Shown here in pieces: positions 25,742 through 35,700 of a stretch of DNA of 64,000 nucleotides. The stretch comes from Geothrix oryzisoli (GTDB taxonomy: Bacteria; Acidobacteriota; Holophagae; Holophagales; Holophagaceae). The notes under the pieces are model-generated. The model was given only the letters and a program-made list of their open reading frames with translations, was not told the DNA's origin and ran no database searches. Position numbers and translations under genes: made by a program. The stretch is from contig NZ_JAKZLB010000001.1 in NCBI RefSeq assembly GCF_022808865.1, forward strand, positions 496,001 through 560,000. The letters are read 5' to 3'. Position 1 is the first letter of the stretch, and each line of letters begins with the position of its first letter.

Positions 25742-26260
25742 ATGAACACCCTCATCCGCCCGGCCCTTCCCGAAGATGTGGCCGCCATCGCCTCTGTGGG
25801 GCGCGAAAGCTTCACCTGGGCCTTCGGCCACCTCTACGAAGCGGGCGGCCTGGCCCGGTATCTCGAGGCCACCTACTCGCCCGCCAAGATCGCCCGAAGC
25901 CTGGCGAAACCAGTCAACACCTACTTTGTCGCCGAGGTGGAGGGCCGGGTCCTGGGGTTCCTGAAATTGAAGGAGGCGTGCCTCCATCCCTCGGCGACGG
26001 GTCCCGGAACGCCGTGGCAGACCCAGAAACTCTATGTGGATCCCGGCACCCTGCGCTCCGGCCTCGGACGCCAGCTCATGCAGGCCGGCGAGGCGTGGAT
26101 GCGGGCGCAAGGCGCCGGGTCCACCTGGCTGGTGGTCTATCAGGGCAACGCTTCGGCGATCCGTTTCTACGAGACCTTGGGCTTCCGGCAGGTGGGTGTG
26201 GAGTTCCATGATTTCGAGCAGCTCCGGGTGGAGTTCAAGCTCATGGAGAAGCGCCTGTAA
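25742..26260 (+). CDS. GNAT-family N-acetyltransferase
   Basis: GCN5-related acetyltransferase of 172 aa. It begins with IRPALPEDVAAIASVGRESF and has the acetyl-CoA loop in LRSGLGRQLMQAGEAWM (Q/RxxGxG/A type). The C-terminal NASAIRFYETLGFRQVG is a classic GNAT signature. It resembles ribosomal-protein or small-molecule acetyltransferases (RimI/YhhY-like), but the substrate is unknown. It sits 163 bases from the divergent P-loop gene and 115 bases before dnaG. Confidence 0.85.
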   Translation: MNTLIRPALPEDVAAIASVGRESFTWAFGHLYEAGGLARYLEATYSPAKIARSLAKPVNTYFVAEVEGRVLGFLKLKEACLHPSATGPGTPWQTQKLYVDPGTLRSGLGRQLMQAGEAWMRAQGAGSTWLVVYQGNASAIRFYETLGFRQVGVEFHDFEQLRVEFKLMEKRL

Positions 26261-26375
26261 CCTCCGGCCCGAAGCAGCGGAGGCGGTATGCTGATGGCAG
26301 GGTCCTTCCCTGCACCCCAGACCACATCGGCGGCCCTCCGCAAGCGTGGTTCCTTTTCTCCGGAATGTATCGACC

Positions 26376-28097
26376 ATGCGTGACCGCGAGATCGTCGAGC
26401 GAGTCCGGGATGCCACGGACCTGCTGGCCCTGGTGGGCCAGGCGGTGAAGCTCCGCAAGCAGGGCTCGGCCCATGTGGGGCTCTGCCCCTTCCACGCCGA
26501 GCGCAGCCCCAGCTTCCAGGTGGTGGCCAACCGGGGTTTCTACCACTGCTTCGGCTGCGGCAAGCACGGTGACGCCTTCGCCTGGCTCATGGAGCGCGAG
26601 GGCATGACCTTCCCCGAGGCGCTGGAACAGCTGGCCCGGGCCGCGGGCATCGACCTGCCCCAGCGCCGGGAGCGACCGGCGGCGGAAGTCGACCTGGAGA
26701 CCCGCCTGCGCACGGCGCTGGAGGCGGCCCAGGCCTTCTACGAACGGCAGCTGGAGCGCCACGAGGAGGCCCGGGCCTACCTGCGCCGGCGGGGCTACGA
26801 AGGTTCCTTCGTGGCGGAGGCCGGCTTCGGCCTGGCGCCGGATGGCTGGGATCCCCTGGTGACCCACCTGCGGGGCCTGAACTTCTCCGGCGAGCTGCTG
26901 GAACAGGCCGGCCTGGCCAGCCGCAGCGAGCGCGGCACCCAGATCGACTTCCTCCGGAACCGCCTGACCATCCCCATCCATGACGCGCGGGGCCGCCTGG
27001 TGGCCTTCGGGGGGCGGATCATGGGCGACGGCCAGCCCAAGTACCTCAACACCCGCGACACGGTCCTGTTCCACAAGGGCGAGACCCTCTTCGGCTTCCA
27101 CCGCGCGAAGGGCGCCATGAAGGACGGAGCCCTGGTGGTGGAAGGCTATTTCGATGTGCTACAGCTCCACCAGCACGGGATCCACCAGGCCGTGGCGCCC
27201 CTGGGCACCGCCCTCACCGAGGAGCACCTGAAGCAGCTGGGTCGGTTCACCCGCCGGGTCATCCTCTGCTTCGACGGCGACGCCGCGGGGCGACGGGCCA
27301 TGGAGAAGAGCCTGAGGATGGCCCTGCCCCTGGGCTTCGAGGTGCGTCTGCTGGAGCTGCCCCAGGGCGAGGATCCCGACACCTGGTGCCTCAAGCTCGG
27401 CGGCGAAGCCTTCCGGGACCTGCTGGGGACCGCCCCGGACTGGACTGCCTTCATGATCGACCGGGCCATGGAGGGCAAGGACCTGAGGCGCATCTCCGAC
27501 CGCATGGGCGCCTTCAAGGACCTGCTGGACTTCCTGCCCTACCTGCCCCGCACCACCGAGAGCCGCGACCTCTTCGCCAGCCTGGCCCATCAGCTCCAGG
27601 TGCCGCTGCAGGAACTGGACCGGGCGGTGCGGAGCCGGCAGGCCCCGGCCGCCGAAGCCGAACCGTCGGTCCAGGCGGCGGCCCCCGAGGTGGACGACCT
27701 CATCCGCAGCCTCATCCTGATGGCCACGGCGGGACACTGGCGGCGGATCCAGGAGGTTCCTCCCGCCTGGTGGGAGAGCCTCTCTGGAGCGCCCTTGCTC
27801 CAGGCCCTGCTGGATGCAGAAGGGGACCCCACGCCCCTGCCCCCGGGCGCGCTGGCCGCCATCCGGCACCTGGAGGCCCAGGCCAGCCACAAGGACGAAG
27901 CGGGCCGGGATGCCGATTCTTTATTGGCCCGGCTGGAAAGCCGATACCTCGACCGGGAGATCCAGGCCAACAATCGCCTGCTCCAGGATCCCCGCACCAT
28001 GGTGGACGCTGCCCTCACGGCCCGGGTCATGACCCGCCAGAACGAGCTGCTGGGCCGCCAGAAAGACCTTTCCCGCCGCCGGCGGGGTCCCCGTTGA
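26376..28097 (+). CDS. dnaG: DNA primase
   Basis: Synthesises RNA primers at the replication fork. It is 573 aa with the N-terminal zinc ribbon C37-H40-C58-C61 (CPFH and CFGC), the catalytic core with TOPRIM residues in VVEGYFDVLQLHQHGI and CFDGDAAGRRA, and a C-terminal helicase-interaction region. ATG 26376 is preferred over GTG 26346. It precedes rpoD, the conserved macromolecular synthesis order, but rpsU is not upstream here; a GNAT gene is. Confidence 0.95.
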   Translation: MRDREIVERVRDATDLLALVGQAVKLRKQGSAHVGLCPFHAERSPSFQVVANRGFYHCFGCGKHGDAFAWLMEREGMTFPEALEQLARAAGIDLPQRRERPAAEVDLETRLRTALEAAQAFYERQLERHEEARAYLRRRGYEGSFVAEAGFGLAPDGWDPLVTHLRGLNFSGELLEQAGLASRSERGTQIDFLRNRLTIPIHDARGRLVAFGGRIMGDGQPKYLNTRDTVLFHKGETLFGFHRAKGAMKDGALVVEGYFDVLQLHQHGIHQAVAPLGTALTEEHLKQLGRFTRRVILCFDGDAAGRRAMEKSLRMALPLGFEVRLLELPQGEDPDTWCLKLGGEAFRDLLGTAPDWTAFMIDRAMEGKDLRRISDRMGAFKDLLDFLPYLPRTTESRDLFASLAHQLQVPLQELDRAVRSRQAPAAEAEPSVQAAAPEVDDLIRSLILMATAGHWRRIQEVPPAWWESLSGAPLLQALLDAEGDPTPLPPGALAAIRHLEAQASHKDEAGRDADSLLARLESRYLDREIQANNRLLQDPRTMVDAALTARVMTRQNELLGRQKDLSRRRRGPR

Positions 28098-28120
28098 GGC
28101 CCAACCTGAAGATCCAGCCC

Positions 28121-28148
28121 TTGCCTGAGTCAACAGATCCCCTATACT
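28121..28148 (+). promoter_or_regulatory. Promoter upstream of rpoD
   Basis: TTGCCT (28121-28126) and TATACT (28143-28148) are separated by 16 bases. The -10 matches the consensus at 5 of 6 positions. It lies in the 160-base gap between dnaG and rpoD and would give rpoD its own transcript in addition to read-through from dnaG. Confidence 0.6.
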
Positions 28149-28257
28149 GAAAAGTTCCGGACTCGGCCCGGTACATTGGCCGTGTTCTGTTTTCCCCTCG
28201 GCCCCCGGGTCCTTCCACCCCACTGGCCCGATGCCTGCAGTGCTCTTTGAGGTCCGA

Positions 28258-29982
28258 ATGGTTCCGACGCCGCCACGCGATGCCTACTACACCCTGACCA
28301 AAGCCCTGATCTCCATCGGAAGGAAAAACGGATTCCTGCTGGTCGACCAGCTCAACGACTTCCTCCCCGATACTGCTTCCAATCCTTCGGATCTGGAACA
28401 GATGATGGGTTTGTTCGCCCGTCTGGGCGTGGGCATCGGCGCCACCGAAGAAGAGGCCCAAGCCGCCCGCGAGGCCATCGAGCCTGAATTCATCATGGTC
28501 GAAGGTGGCGGGAAGGGTGACAAGGACCTCGAAGTCGAGATCGACAGCCCCGACAGCGACAAGTTCAACGATCCGGTTCGCATGTACCTCAAGGAGATGG
28601 GCACGGTGCCCCTCCTCAAGCGGGAGGACGAGGTCGAGATCGCCAAGCGCATCGAAGTGGGCGTCCGCAGCGTCATGCGGGCCCTCTCCCGGTCTCGTCT
28701 GGCCGCCAGCCTGCTCATCGACATCGGCAAGATGCTGAAGGAGAACCCCGGCAAGATCCGCGAGGTCGTGGGCCTGTCCGACGAGGTGGACGACGACGAG
28801 GATGCCGAGAGCACCTCCGCCACCCAGCACGTGCATCACCAGTTCGAGAAGCTGCTGGTCTACGACCAGGCCCTCCAGGACCTGCTGGAGTTGAAGCTCC
28901 AGGTGGACGCCGGCACCAAGACCCTGCCCAAGAAGCGCAAGCTGGACCGCGAGATCCTCCACGCCCGGGCCCGGCTCTCCCGCCAGATCCGCAAGCTGGG
29001 CCTCAACAGCCTCGCCGTCACCCGCCTGATCGACCGCATCACCCACCAGCACAGCCAAGTGATGGCCGGCGAGCGGAAGTGCCGCGAGCTGCGGGATCGC
29101 CTCAAGAACCCCGCCTTCGCCAAGCTCAAGGACCGCTACAAGGACGAGCTGGCCCACATCGAGAAGACGCTGGAGGACTTCTTCGAGAAGTACGAGACCA
29201 CCAGCGACTACTTCCACAAGGATTTCAACGGCCTCAAGGCTGCGGAAAGCATCAGCCGCGGCGCCAAGGCCGAGCTCATCGAAGCCAACCTGCGCCTGGT
29301 GGTCAGCATCGCGAAGCGCTACACCAACCGCGGCCTGCAGTTCCTGGACCTCATCCAGGAGGGCAACATCGGCCTCATGAAGGCCGTGGACAAGTTCGAA
29401 TACAGCCGCGGCTTCAAGTTCTCGACCTACGCCACCTGGTGGATCCGGCAGGCCATCACCCGCGCCATCGCGGACCAGGCCCGCACCATCCGCATCCCCG
29501 TGCACATGATCGAGACCATCAACAAGCTCATCCGCACCCAGCGCGAGCTGGTGCAGAAGCTGGGCCGGGAGCCCTCCAGCGAGGAGATCGCCCACGCCAT
29601 GGACATGCCCGTGGGCAAGGTCCGCAAGGTGATGAAGATCGCGCAGGAGCCCATCTCCCTCGAAACGCCCATCGGCGAGGAGGAGGATTCCCACCTGGGC
29701 GACTTCATCGAGGACAAGACCGTGGTCTCCCCCGTGGAGCAGGTCGTGCAGCAGCGCCTCAAGGAGACCGTCCGTAACGTGCTCAACACCCTCAGCGAGC
29801 GCGAAGAGCGCGTCCTCCGCATGCGCTTCGGCGTGGGCGACGATGGCTCTGAGCACACGCTGGAGGAAGTGGGCAGCGAGTTCGCCGTCACCCGCGAGCG
29901 CATCCGCCAGATCGAATCCAAGGCGCTGAGGAAAATTCGCCACCCGCGCTATTCCAAGACGCTCAAAGCGTTCCTGGGCTGA
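28258..29982 (+). CDS. rpoD: RNA polymerase primary sigma factor
   Basis: Principal sigma-70 factor of about 574 aa. Region 1.1 is at the start ([24 protein letters not shown]). Region 1.2 is [17 protein letters not shown] non-conserved insert follows (about 150-330). Regions 2.1-2.4 include [20 protein letters not shown] and [10 protein letters not shown]. Region 4.2 has [21 protein letters not shown] 28258 has GAGG five bases upstream; ATG 28231 is the alternative. It follows dnaG and ends before a terminator hairpin. Confidence 0.96.
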   Translation: MVPTPPRDAYYTLTKALISIGRKNGFLLVDQLNDFLPDTASNPSDLEQMMGLFARLGVGIGATEEEAQAAREAIEPEFIMVEGGGKGDKDLEVEIDSPDSDKFNDPVRMYLKEMGTVPLLKREDEVEIAKRIEVGVRSVMRALSRSRLAASLLIDIGKMLKENPGKIREVVGLSDEVDDDEDAESTSATQHVHHQFEKLLVYDQALQDLLELKLQVDAGTKTLPKKRKLDREILHARARLSRQIRKLGLNSLAVTRLIDRITHQHSQVMAGERKCRELRDRLKNPAFAKLKDRYKDELAHIEKTLEDFFEKYETTSDYFHKDFNGLKAAESISRGAKAELIEANLRLVVSIAKRYTNRGLQFLDLIQEGNIGLMKAVDKFEYSRGFKFSTYATWWIRQAITRAIADQARTIRIPVHMIETINKLIRTQRELVQKLGREPSSEEIAHAMDMPVGKVRKVMKIAQEPISLETPIGEEEDSHLGDFIEDKTVVSPVEQVVQQRLKETVRNVLNTLSEREERVLRMRFGVGDDGSEHTLEEVGSEFAVTRERIRQIESKALRKIRHPRYSKTLKAFLG

Positions 29983-29998
29983 CCTGCCTGTGCCATCC

Positions 29999-30024
29999 AA
30001 GGGCCCTCCGGGGCCCTTTCCTTT
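29999..30024 (+). terminator. Terminator after rpoD
   Basis: An 8-bp perfect stem, AAGGGCCC (29999-30006) with GGGCCCTT (30011-30018), loop TCCG, followed by TCCTTT. It is 17 bases past the rpoD stop. Confidence 0.65.
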
Positions 30025-30050
30025 CCACCCGCCCACCTTCCCGGACCCCC

Positions 30051-31673
30051 GTGACCGACGCCAAAAGCAGCCCCTTCGCTCCGCTCCGCAGCCACATGTT
30101 CCTCGCGATCTGGATCGCGGCCATGGCTTCGAACGTGGGCACCTGGGTCCAGAGCGTGGGTGAGAAATGGCTCATGGCGGAGATCACCCGGTCCCCGCTG
30201 CTCATGAGCCTCATCGAGACGGGCGCCACCCTGCCCATGCTGGCGCTGTCCATGCCCGGCGGCGCCATCGCCGACATCGTGGACCGGCGGCGGATGCTTC
30301 TGGTCACCCAGACCTGGATGCTGCTGGCCGCCGCAGCCATGGCCATCCTGTCCGCCCTCCACCTGGTGACTCCCGGCGTGCTGATCGGCATGTCCCTGTT
30401 GCTGGGCGTGGGGGCGGCGTTGAATTCCCCGGCCTGGCAGGCCTCGGTACCCGACCTGGTCCCCAAGGACCAGATCGCGGCCGGGGTGGTCCTCAACAGC
30501 GCCGGCTTCAACGTGAGCCGGGCCGTGGGTCCCGCCCTGGGCGGCCTCGTCGTGGGCCTGTTCGGCGCCACCTGGGCCTTCGCCCTCAATGCGGTCTCCT
30601 TCGTGGGCGTGCTCATTGTCCTGAAGGGTTGGAAGCGGCGGCCCGTCACTACGGACCTGCCCGCGGAACGGTTCAGCGCGGCCATGAAGGTGGGCCTGCG
30701 GTACACCTGGCACAGCAAGGAGCTGCAGATCATCCTGCTGCGCGGCGGCAGCTTCGTCTTCTTCGGAGGCCCGATCTTCTCGCTGCTGCCCACCCTGGCG
30801 ATCCATCGGCTCCAGCTCGGTTCCACCGCCTTCGGCCTCCTGCTGGGGTGCATCGGCGCCGGCGCGGTGGGTGCCACGCTGGTGCTGCCGGCCCTCCGGC
30901 GGAAATACAATCCCAATGTCCTGATGGCCGGAGCCACGGCCACCTTCGCGGCCGGTCTGCTGGTGCTGGCCTTCGTCGCCCATACCCTGTCGGTCGGCCT
31001 GGCCCTCCTGGTGTGCGGGGCCGGCTGGCTGACAGTGCTGAGCACCTGCAACACCGGCGTCCAGCTGTCCGTGCCCTCCTGGGTCCGGGCCCGGGCCCTG
31101 GGCGTCTATATCACGGTCTGGGGCGGCGCCATGGCGGGCGGAGCGGCGTTCTGGGGCGTGGTGGGCGAGCGTTGGGGCATCCATGTCGCCTATGCCGCCG
31201 CGGGCCTCGGCATGCTGCTGCTCCTGGCCGCCACGGCCCGCCTGAAGATCCGGGCGCTCCACCAGCCGCCGGACCTGAGTCCCCATCACCTCGAACCCCA
31301 CTCGCCCGGCCCCATCCATCCCGACCAGGGACCGATCCTCACGGTGCTCGAGTACCGGATACCCGAGGCCCGCAAAACCGCCTTCCAGGAGGCCATGCGG
31401 GAAGTCCGTCGCATCCGCATCCGGGACGGGGCCGTGCGGTGGTCCCTCTTCCAGGACCTGGTGCCACCCGATCCAGGCCAGCTCCGGTTCGTGGAGAGTT
31501 TCCTCAGTTCCAGCTGGGGAGAGCACCTCCGCCAGCACCATCGCGCCACCGTGGAGGATCGCGCCTTCCTCCGGAAAGCCTATGCGCTCGGGGCGGAGTC
31601 GCGCCCGCGGATCCGCCACCTGGCGGCGGCCTGGGAGGACCAGAGCTCCATCCTGGACCGCATCCTGGAATAG
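30051..31673 (+). CDS. MFS exporter with C-terminal ABM-like domain
   Basis: A 540-aa protein of the EntS-like MFS_3 group. The first ~400 residues form twelve membrane helices (for example LLMSLIETGATLPMLALSMP and MAGGAAFWGVVGERWGIHV). The last ~130 residues are soluble, with VEYRIPEARKTAFQEAMRE-like and RDGAVRWSLFQDLVPPDPG, resembling a dimeric alpha/beta-barrel (antibiotic biosynthesis monooxygenase-like) domain. This arrangement is known in the MFS_3 family. It probably exports a small molecule or drug. The start GTG 30051 has no good ribosome site. Confidence 0.8.
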   Translation: MTDAKSSPFAPLRSHMFLAIWIAAMASNVGTWVQSVGEKWLMAEITRSPLLMSLIETGATLPMLALSMPGGAIADIVDRRRMLLVTQTWMLLAAAAMAILSALHLVTPGVLIGMSLLLGVGAALNSPAWQASVPDLVPKDQIAAGVVLNSAGFNVSRAVGPALGGLVVGLFGATWAFALNAVSFVGVLIVLKGWKRRPVTTDLPAERFSAAMKVGLRYTWHSKELQIILLRGGSFVFFGGPIFSLLPTLAIHRLQLGSTAFGLLLGCIGAGAVGATLVLPALRRKYNPNVLMAGATATFAAGLLVLAFVAHTLSVGLALLVCGAGWLTVLSTCNTGVQLSVPSWVRARALGVYITVWGGAMAGGAAFWGVVGERWGIHVAYAAAGLGMLLLLAATARLKIRALHQPPDLSPHHLEPHSPGPIHPDQGPILTVLEYRIPEARKTAFQEAMREVRRIRIRDGAVRWSLFQDLVPPDPGQLRFVESFLSSSWGEHLRQHHRATVEDRAFLRKAYALGAESRPRIRHLAAAWEDQSSILDRILE

Positions 31674-31736
31674 GCCACCGGGACGCTAGGAGCCGCGAGC
31701 GGTTTCGGTCATGCTGGTTCCATCGCTTCGGAGCCC

Positions 31737-32717
31737 GTGCCCGTGCTTTCCAAGGACCAGACCCTGGGGAAATACCAGATCCTGGACCGCCTCGGCTCTG
31801 GCGGTTTCGGAGCCGTGTATCTCGCCATGGACACCTGGGTCAACCGCAAGGTGGCTCTGAAAGTCCCGCACCAGCAGCAGGATGAGATCGTGGACCTGCT
31901 GAAGGAGCCCCGCATCATGGCGGGCCTGAAGCATCCGAACATCGTCGAGCTCATCACCGTCGAGCGGAAGAACGGGATCTTCTTCATGGTGCTCGAGTAT
32001 GTCGAAGGCGAAAGCCTCGACCGGCTCATCCGCCGCGACCGCACCCTGGCCCCGACCCGGGCCCTCGAGATCGGCCTGGACGTCTGCAGCGCCATCGCCT
32101 TCGCCCACGGCCACCAGATCCTGCACCGGGACCTGCGCCCCGCCAACATCCTCGTGAACCGCGAGGGGGTGGCCAAAGTCACGGATTTCGGCACCTCCCG
32201 GGTGCTGGAGTTGCAGCATGTCCCCTATGCGCCCACGCGCATCGGCTCGCCGCCCTACATGGCCCCCGAGCACTTCCGGGGCCGGGCCGTCTTCCAGTCC
32301 GATCTCTGGTCCCTGGGCATCACCCTCTACGAGATGCTCACGGGCACCGTTCCCTTCTACGACGCGGATCCGCTCAAGATCGCCCAGGCGTTCACCAGCC
32401 AGCAGATCATGGCTCCGCACCTCCGCAACCCCATCGTCCCCAAGGCCTTCTCCGAAGTGGTGATGAAGGCCTTGGCCGTGAACCTGGGTGAGCGCTACCT
32501 GTCGGCCCAGGCCTTCCTGGAGGCCCTCCGTCGCCTCAAGGACAGCGTGGCCCGCGAGACCCGCCCCCTGGGCACAGCCGTGCTCTCCACGCACAGCTCG
32601 GGCCCCCACCCCACCCTGCGCGCCACGACCCAAGCCCGGCTCTGCCGCTTCTGCTACCGGCCGCTCTCCCGCATGGCCACAACCTGCCCCAGTTGTGGCG
32701 AGAAGAACGAACGCTGA
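31737..32717 (+). CDS. Eukaryotic-type Ser/Thr protein kinase with C-terminal zinc ribbon
   Basis: Hanks-type kinase of 326 aa. It has the glycine loop GSGGFGAVY (20-28), catalytic Lys42, HRDLRPANIL (H130-L139), DFG at 150-152 (TDFGTSR), and the APEHF activation segment. It is an RD kinase and appears catalytically complete. The C-terminus lacks a membrane anchor but carries a four-Cys zinc ribbon (CRFC then CPSCGEKN, about 303-323). The stop overlaps the start of tamB (TGATG), so the two are translationally coupled. The start is GTG 31737. Confidence 0.9.
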   Translation: MPVLSKDQTLGKYQILDRLGSGGFGAVYLAMDTWVNRKVALKVPHQQQDEIVDLLKEPRIMAGLKHPNIVELITVERKNGIFFMVLEYVEGESLDRLIRRDRTLAPTRALEIGLDVCSAIAFAHGHQILHRDLRPANILVNREGVAKVTDFGTSRVLELQHVPYAPTRIGSPPYMAPEHFRGRAVFQSDLWSLGITLYEMLTGTVPFYDADPLKIAQAFTSQQIMAPHLRNPIVPKAFSEVVMKALAVNLGERYLSAQAFLEALRRLKDSVARETRPLGTAVLSTHSSGPHPTLRATTQARLCRFCYRPLSRMATTCPSCGEKNER

Positions 32718-35700
32718 TGGTCTGGCATCCGACCAAGGAAGCCGTGCAGCGACTCTGGGGCCGCCGCTGGGTGCGGCGCGTGTCCTATGTCCTGGTGGCC
32801 GGCACCGCCACCGTGACCATCGTCCCCTGGGTGGCCACGCGCCCCGCGGTATTGCGCTGGACCATCTCCAAACTGGATGCCCTGGTGCGGGACGAGACCG
32901 GGCTCTCCCTGGAGGTCGGTCAGCTGGAGATCCACCCCCTCTTCGGCTCCGCCTCCATGCGGGACGTGCGGCTGGGCGGCGATCTGCTCACGGTGCGGAA
33001 GGTGGAGGTCCAGGCGGACCTCACCTCCCTGCTTGGCTCCAGCCCCCACGTCTTCTCGATCCGGGTGGAGGGCCCCCACCTCCGCCTCACGGAGGCCGGC
33101 CTGGGGGCCATCCACCTCAAGGAGCATCCGCCGCGCAAGAAGCCCCTGCCCCAGCTGCGCCTGGATCTGCTCAGCATCACCGGCGGCGAGATCGAGATCC
33201 CCGAGCCCCTGCGGGGGCTGCCTCCCCTGCGCTACCAGTTCGACGTGAAGGCCACGGGGCCGAAGCCCAACCAGCTGCGGGTGGACCTTGCGGGCCCGCG
33301 CCTGATGGTCAAGGGTCCCAAGGGCTGGGAGCGGGGCCGCCTGGACCTGAACGGCGAGGTCTCCGAAGCCTTCGTCGACCTCAAGGAGGGCTACCTGCGC
33401 CTCGGCGAGAGCCAGCTCCGCCTGCACGGGCGTTTTGATGCGAAGACCCCCCTGCGACCCGAACAGGTGGAAGCCCAGGTCGCGGGAGTCGTGGCTCTCC
33501 CGCAGGCCGCCCACTGGGGTGGCCTCGCCCGGGCGCCACTCGGGGGCAACCTCGACCTGACGGCCACCATGCACGGCTCGCTGAAGGATCCCCGGTGGAC
33601 CGTCAGCGCCGAGGGCACTGGACTCCAGCCCTCCGAGGGCTCCCTCGCACCCGGCAGCCTCGACCTCCGCGGCAGCGGCAGCCTGGAGGGGTTCCAGCTG
33701 AGCCACCTCCGCTGGCGCTCATCCCAGGGGGAGATCTCACTGGAAGGTGGCTGGTCCTCCAAGACCCCGGCCAAGGGGACGCTGACGGGTCAGGGCCTGG
33801 ATCTCGAAGTGGTGGGCAGACTCCTGCGGGTGGCCGAACTCCAGGGCGTCCGCGGTGAGCTCCGGGCCCAGGTGGAGGGCCCGAAGGACCCCGCCTCGCT
33901 CCGGCGGCTGGACCGCTGGCAGGGCTCCGTCCAGTTCGGGCTGACCCAGCGCGGGCAGGAGGCGGGGAGCCTGCATGCCACGCTGAAGAACGGCCAGGCC
34001 ACGCTGGACCAGTTCCGCCTAGATCTGGAAACCCTGAAGGCCGAAGGGACTGGCTGGGCCGAACTGGGCCCCCGCGGACTGGTCCGCCTGGGGGCCGAGG
34101 GCCGGACGGAGGTGGGGGCCGACCAGGTGGCCCGGGCCCTCCGGACCTGGAAGGTGGTGGACCTCGACATGGAGGGGCAGACCCGAGCCCAGGCCAAGGT
34201 CCGCTGGAGCCGCGGCACCGGCCTGGAACTGGATGGGTCGGGCGAGGTGACCCGGCCCCGCTGGCACGGAGCCCAGGCGGACAGCGTCCAGGCGAAGATC
34301 CAGATCCGGGATGCCGACCTGAAGATCACGGACATCGAGCTGAAAAAGGGCGAGGGCGCCGGGGGCGGCGAGCTCTGGCTCACCTGGGCGCGGACGGCCC
34401 CAGGCCAGAAGCAGATGGACATGTGCTACACCGCGTTCCGCCTGCCCGTGGCGGAGGGGCTCAAGGCCGCAGACCTCGGCGACCTGCCCATCACCGGCAC
34501 CGGCGGCGGATGGGTGCGCCTGCAGGGGCCCTATGACCACATCCTGATGACCGGGACCGCTCAAGTCGAATCAGGTGAGGTTTACGGCATCAAAATTCCA
34601 GCGGCCTCCTCCGACTTCGCCATGGACCTGGACACCCTCCGCCTGCGGCTGGACGATGTCCGGATCGGCGAGCGCCCGGATCTGCTGGGCGGTCCCGGGA
34701 CCGAACCCGACGGGGCCCTCGCCTTGAAGGGAAAGGCCGACTTGGACCTCCAGGGCTGGACCTGGCGGGTGGACCTCGGCGGCCATCTGGATTCCCAGCT
34801 CCTGGCCCTGCCCGGGCCCCGCATCCAGTCCCAGCTGGAGGTCCGGCTGCTGGGGCCCATCACCAGCCCCTTCGGGGCCCTGGACCTGCCCGAAGGCCAG
34901 GCCACCCTGAGCCGGGGCCGCGTCTTTTTCGAAGGCCGCAGCGTGGAGGGCCTCGAGGCCTTCGTGAACCTGGAACGGGGCCGGATGGAGGCGCGTCTGG
35001 GCATCGAAGGCAGGGCCCACCCCCTCGTGGAAGCCCAGGTCCGGCAGGATGGATCCGAGTTGGCCGGGCGCATGACCCTGGCGCTGTCCCCGGACAGCGC
35101 GCCGACGGACATCCTCGCCCGGAGCCTCACGGAGGACCTACTGGAGGACCTGACCTTGGAGGCCGTCGCCCAGGGTCGGTGGAATGGCCGGACCCTGAGC
35201 TGGACGGGAACCTTGAATCGACTGGCCGCCCAGTTCAGCGCCTTCGAGTTGCATCAGGTCGCCCCTTCCGCCCTCCGGGGAGATGCCGCCGGCGCAGAGG
35301 TGGCCATTGCCCTGGAGGGCGGCGCCCGGAATGCGGCAGATGCCGCGCTGGCCCAGGCGGCCGGCCTGCGGCTGTCCGGCAGGCTGCCCTTCTCCACCAC
35401 CGCTCCCCTGGCCCTCCGGATGCAGGGCACCGCCAACCTGGCCCACCTCAAGGCCATCTTCGACCGCGTGATGGAGGTGGATGAATACAACCTACTCTCG
35501 GAATTCAGGGTCCAAGGGACGAGCACCTTCAACCTCCTGGCCCACGGAACCTATGGTGATCCGCTGCTGGACGGCACCCTCTCCCTGGAGAAGGGCCAGC
35601 TGAACCTGAGGGGCTATCAGGGTGTCGAGGACCTTCAGGCCGAGGTGGTGTTCAAGGACCACGCCGTCTCCATCCCGGTGGACAAGCCGCTCAGGGGCAC